A stretch of DNA of 8,211 nt. It comes from Actinomycetota bacterium (GTDB lineage: Bacteria; Actinomycetota; Thermoleophilia; RBG-16-64-13). Below the pieces are notes generated by a model that saw nothing but the letters and a program-made list of their open reading frames with translations, was not told the DNA's origin and searched no databases. The position numbers and the translations under genes are program-made. The stretch is from NCBI GenBank assembly GCA_003157225.1, contig PMIZ01000448.1, positions 670-8,880 of the forward strand, written 5' to 3'. This document shows, piece by piece, positions 6,185-8,211 of the stretch. Numbering within the stretch: position 1 is the stretch's first letter; every line of letters starts with the position of its first letter.

Positions 6185-6205
6185 CGCCCAGGACACTCCG
6201 AAGCT

Positions 6206-6481
6206 GCGCTTGGGACGTCGCCTCTTCCGCGTCCCATCCAGGTCGGCCAGCGTGTGCCGGAAAGCTTCCTCCCGCGACACGAGCGGACGGTAGCCGAAGT
6301 AGGGCTCGGCGCGGTTGTGACGGTAGGTGTGGTCGACGCATGTCCGGATGACGGCGAAGCGGTTGAAGTTCTATCGCGGGGCCAGATGCTCGGCCGCATA
6401 GGCCAGCGAGCAGGCCACCGGGTATGGGATGCTGAGCCTGGGCACGGGCAGGTCGAGCGCCTCCCTCAAGGCCGCTGGTCC
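6206..6481 (-). pseudogene. C-terminal relic of a 3-beta-HSD/NSDHL-type SDR dehydrogenase
   Basis: Reading the minus strand in one frame gives REALDLPVPRLSIPYPVA, then a TAG stop at 6373-6371, then FAVIRTCVDHTYRHNRAEP and YFGYRPLVSREEAFRHTLAD. This is the end of an extended short-chain dehydrogenase of the 3-beta-hydroxysteroid dehydrogenase / sterol-4-carboxylate 3-dehydrogenase family: the P-x-IPY-VA helix and the (L/F)GY(R/Q)PLVS-EEA-T segment occur in that order and spacing in NSDHL-like proteins. The Rossmann domain with its GxxGxxG and YxxxK motifs is absent, and upstream the frame runs into the lipoprotein gene in another frame. Only about 90 of about 330 residues remain, so this is a decayed gene. 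The frame stays open to a TAA at 6115-6113 without recognisable homology. The family call is from memory of the motifs. Confidence 0.7.
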
Positions 6482-6485
6482 TTCG

Positions 6486-7244
6486 CTAGCCACTCGTGGT
6501 GAAGGCGAAGGTTCGCACCATCGCCTCCAGGTACCCTGCGAACTTCGCCCGATCGAACGGCTTGATGTTCGGTGGGTAGTTGTCGATGTTGCCCGAGTGC
6601 AGGAGTTCCACCACTTCGAAGCAGGTGCCCGCGTGCAGCGTCCGATAGACTCGCTCCTCGTAGATGTTGCCCGCGGCGGGCTCCTCGGAGGTGAACACCA
6701 CGAAGGTGACCCCACGTATCTCGACCGTGCCGACGAGGACTTCCGCGGAGTCGGCCACAGGCACGTTCCACTTGGAGGTGGCGACCGCCGACGAGCTCGC
6801 CCCGATGTAGACTCCGGCCTCCCCTAGGTTGGTCCCGGCGAAAAGCTTCTCGGGAAGCGTGAAGGCGACCACAGGTGTCTGCGTGAGAGGCAGGAAGCCC
6901 TCGAAGCCATGCGTGACCACGAGGGTGCTCTCGGGCCGCACCAGCGAGAAGCCGAACTTCTTGTCTTCGTAGTGAGTCAAGGCCACCCCGGGGATGATCT
7001 CCCCGAGCGTGGTGCTCGTGGTCGGCGCCTCGCTGCTGGTGGTCGGCGCCTCGCTGCTTGTGGTCGTCTGCAAGAACGTGGTCGTGGGCTGCGGCAGGCT
7101 TGTGGTCGTCTGGGCGACGGTCGTGGTCGGCGCCTGCGTCGTAGTTGTCTGCTGCGCCCCGCCACAGCCGGCGAGCAGCCAGCCTCCCAGTACGATAACG
7201 GCCGCCACCAGAGGCAGGCTCATCAGTCTCCAAGATGTTCTCAC
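6486..7244 (-). CDS. Secreted lipoprotein with Thr-rich stalk, uncharacterised
   Basis: A 252-residue predicted lipoprotein. The signal peptide has basic residues, a hydrophobic core and the lipobox LLAGC with the modified Cys at 27. A Thr/Ser/Pro linker (about 33-79) with a tandem SSEAPTT repeat follows, and then a globular domain (about 80-252) beginning near YEDKKFGFSLVRPE and containing YRTLHAGTCFEVVELLHS, NIDNYPP and a C-terminal VRTFAF strand. Similar domains occur in bacterial lipoproteins of unknown function; the FGFSL opening recalls PsbP-like folds, but I cannot confirm that. The GTG start at 7244 is chosen because AAGGAG (7256-7251) lies 6 nt upstream; earlier in-frame starts would overlap the glycosylase gene. 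It lies 49 nt after the AlkA-like gene and may share its transcript. The stop abuts the dehydrogenase relic. Confidence 0.85.
   Translation of the reverse strand: MRTSWRLMSLPLVAAVIVLGGWLLAGCGGAQQTTTTQAPTTTVAQTTTSLPQPTTTFLQTTTSSEAPTTSSEAPTTSTTLGEIIPGVALTHYEDKKFGFSLVRPESTLVVTHGFEGFLPLTQTPVVAFTLPEKLFAGTNLGEAGVYIGASSSAVATSKWNVPVADSAEVLVGTVEIRGVTFVVFTSEEPAAGNIYEERVYRTLHAGTCFEVVELLHSGNIDNYPPNIKPFDRAKFAGYLEAMVRTFAFTTSG
7021..7062. repeat. Two tandem 21-bp units in the lipoprotein stalk
   Basis: Positions 7021-7041 and 7042-7062 are the same 21-bp unit (GTCGGCGCCTCGCTGCTGGTG) with one mismatch. Read on the minus strand they encode the doubled SSEAPTT block of the Thr-rich stalk. The unit is a multiple of three, so copy-number change would lengthen or shorten the stalk in frame. 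Related partial units continue to about 7140. Confidence 0.8.
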
Positions 7245-7293
7245 CAAGCGCTCCTTCACATAGATCGCCGTCGCGCGCTCACTTCCCCAAGGC

Positions 7294-8211
7294 TCACCGA
7301 CTGGAGTTGCCGGCCCCGCCGTCGCCGAAGCCCATCCTGATCCCGACAAGCAGGTAGAAGGTGGCCAGCCCCCGGTAGGGCGCGAACGGCGCGAGCGCCT
7401 CTTCAGCCTCCACCGAGGTCAGCGCGCGGCCGTCCCCGAGCAACCGGCCCAGGGCCTTTCGCACCCCTAAGTCATCATAGGGCACGGTGTCCACTCTTCC
7501 CAGTCCGCGAACAAGCACATAGTTGGCCGACCACAACCCGAAGCCGCGCAGCGCCGAGATGCGCGCACGAACCTCGTCATCGGAGGCAGTCGCCAACGCC
7601 TCCAAGTCAAGCGCGCCGGTGGCGACCGCCCCAGCCACCCCAGTCACGTACTCCGCCTTGCGGTGGGAGAGGCCGCAGGCGACCAGTTGGCCCAGGGAGA
7701 CCTCGGCAAGCGTCTCTGCGCGAGGAAAGACCGGAACCCCCTCCACTTCGACCCCGAACCGCTGTACCAGTCGCGTTTGGATGTGGTGCGCCGCGGTCAG
7801 GGAGATCTGCTGTTCGGTGACCGCCATGACCAGCATGTCGAAGAGACTGGAGGGCCGGAAAGGCTTGATTCCATGAAGCTCGCGCGTCAACGGTCCGAGC
7901 ACCTCATGGGCCTTGACCCTGTCGTAGAAGGGAGCCAGTTCCGTCGCGGCATTGGCCACCCAGGCGACTACTCGTCCCACGGGGGCCGCCGGAGCGGGCG
8001 GCCTGGCGTCAGCCAACAGGAGAGGAGGATCGAGGCTGGCCTGCCGGACTTCGACAAGCGTGGGCCGGTCCTCCAACCACACACCCAACCGGAGCACGGA
8101 GACGTCGGCGTCCTGGCCGTGTTCGGCGCCCATGGCCGGCGACGGCTTCACGAAGCTGCGCGCGGCCCGTATGCTCAGCTCGAGATCGAACGGTCCTTGG
8201 CAAACTACTTC
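7294..8211 (-). CDS. AlkA-like DNA-3-methyladenine glycosylase (start beyond right edge)
   Basis: Helix-hairpin-helix (HhH-GPD) DNA glycosylase of the AlkA type, which flips out and excises alkylated purines as the first step of base excision repair. 305 residues are visible. Key features are the MAVTEQQISLTAA helix near the domain start, the HhH segment ALRGFGLWSANYVLVRGLG, and VDTVPYDDLGVRKAL, whose Asp pair (7471-7476) holds the catalytic Asp, as in the LPDD segment of E. coli AlkA. A GTG at 8151 looks like a start, but the frame is open for the remaining 20 codons and reads GPFDLELSIRAARSF, which resembles the AlkA N-terminal strand, so the true start should lie beyond 8211. The lipoprotein gene follows after 49 nt. 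No ada or ogt gene is in view. Confidence 0.88.
   Translation of the reverse strand, partial: EVVCQGPFDLELSIRAARSFVKPSPAMGAEHGQDADVSVLRLGVWLEDRPTLVEVRQASLDPPLLLADARPPAPAAPVGRVVAWVANAATELAPFYDRVKAHEVLGPLTRELHGIKPFRPSSLFDMLVMAVTEQQISLTAAHHIQTRLVQRFGVEVEGVPVFPRAETLAEVSLGQLVACGLSHRKAEYVTGVAGAVATGALDLEALATASDDEVRARISALRGFGLWSANYVLVRGLGRVDTVPYDDLGVRKALGRLLGDGRALTSVEAEEALAPFAPYRGLATFYLLVGIRMGFGDGGAGNSSR

Noticed and set aside
6190..6490. Considered as a transposase fragment because of the broken reading frames
   Set aside because: The readable segments (IPYPVA, GYRPLVSREEA) fit SDR dehydrogenase C-termini, not a DDE transposase, and no terminal inverted repeats or target duplications were seen.
6254..6827. 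Plus-strand open frames opposite the relic and the lipoprotein
   Set aside because: No ribosome site or recognisable motif; they are explained as shadows of the minus-strand relic and lipoprotein gene.
6466..7233. Minus-strand open frame of 255 codons overlapping the lipoprotein
   Set aside because: It is rich in Asp/His/Arg with no signal peptide; the other frame has a signal peptide, lipobox and folded domain.

Overview
The window is GC-rich and densely packed with genes. The Thr-rich, low-complexity lipoprotein linker, GTG and TTG starts, a probable leaderless promoter and SHOCT-domain membrane proteins suggest an actinobacterial-type Gram-positive. The DUF169 protein and the SplB-like radical SAM protein are common in anaerobes, so a sediment or anaerobic actinobacterial lineage is a reasonable guess, but this is inference. 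No rRNA, tRNA, CRISPR array, insertion sequence or phage gene was seen.

Left block (1-1682): an ABC-2 type exporter of the YbhF/YbhS/YbhR kind lies on the minus strand. The permease is complete. The ATPase is cut by the left edge just after its Walker A motif and overlaps the permease stop by 4 bases. Divergent from the permease is a 72-residue small membrane protein of a conserved uncharacterised family. A perfect 12-bp hairpin closes this unit against the convergent genes to its right.

Middle block (1710-4799), all minus strand, in transcription order: an unrecognised four-helix membrane protein with a probable leaderless promoter; a SHOCT protein; a SplB-like (COG1533) radical SAM protein; a flavodoxin-fold NAD(P)H:quinone oxidoreductase-like protein 4 nt after it; and a second SHOCT protein. 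The radical SAM and flavodoxin-fold genes look like a translationally coupled redox pair between two paralogous SHOCT membrane proteins.

Right block (4866-8211): a plus-strand DUF169 protein converges on a minus-strand RsbW-like ATPase, and their ends share an imperfect hairpin. Behind the ATPase lies a relic of a 3-beta-hydroxysteroid dehydrogenase-type SDR: only the C-terminal part remains, interrupted by an in-frame stop. Then come a secreted lipoprotein with a Thr-rich stalk and an AlkA-like DNA glycosylase that runs off the right edge.

Most of the content is ordinary chromosomal material, and I see no convincing new multi-gene defence or mobile system. The points most worth a second look are the SDR relic, which creates a misleading 262-codon reading frame over the ATPase, the two SHOCT paralogues around the redox pair, the altered G1 box of the ATPase, and the two hairpins between convergent genes.
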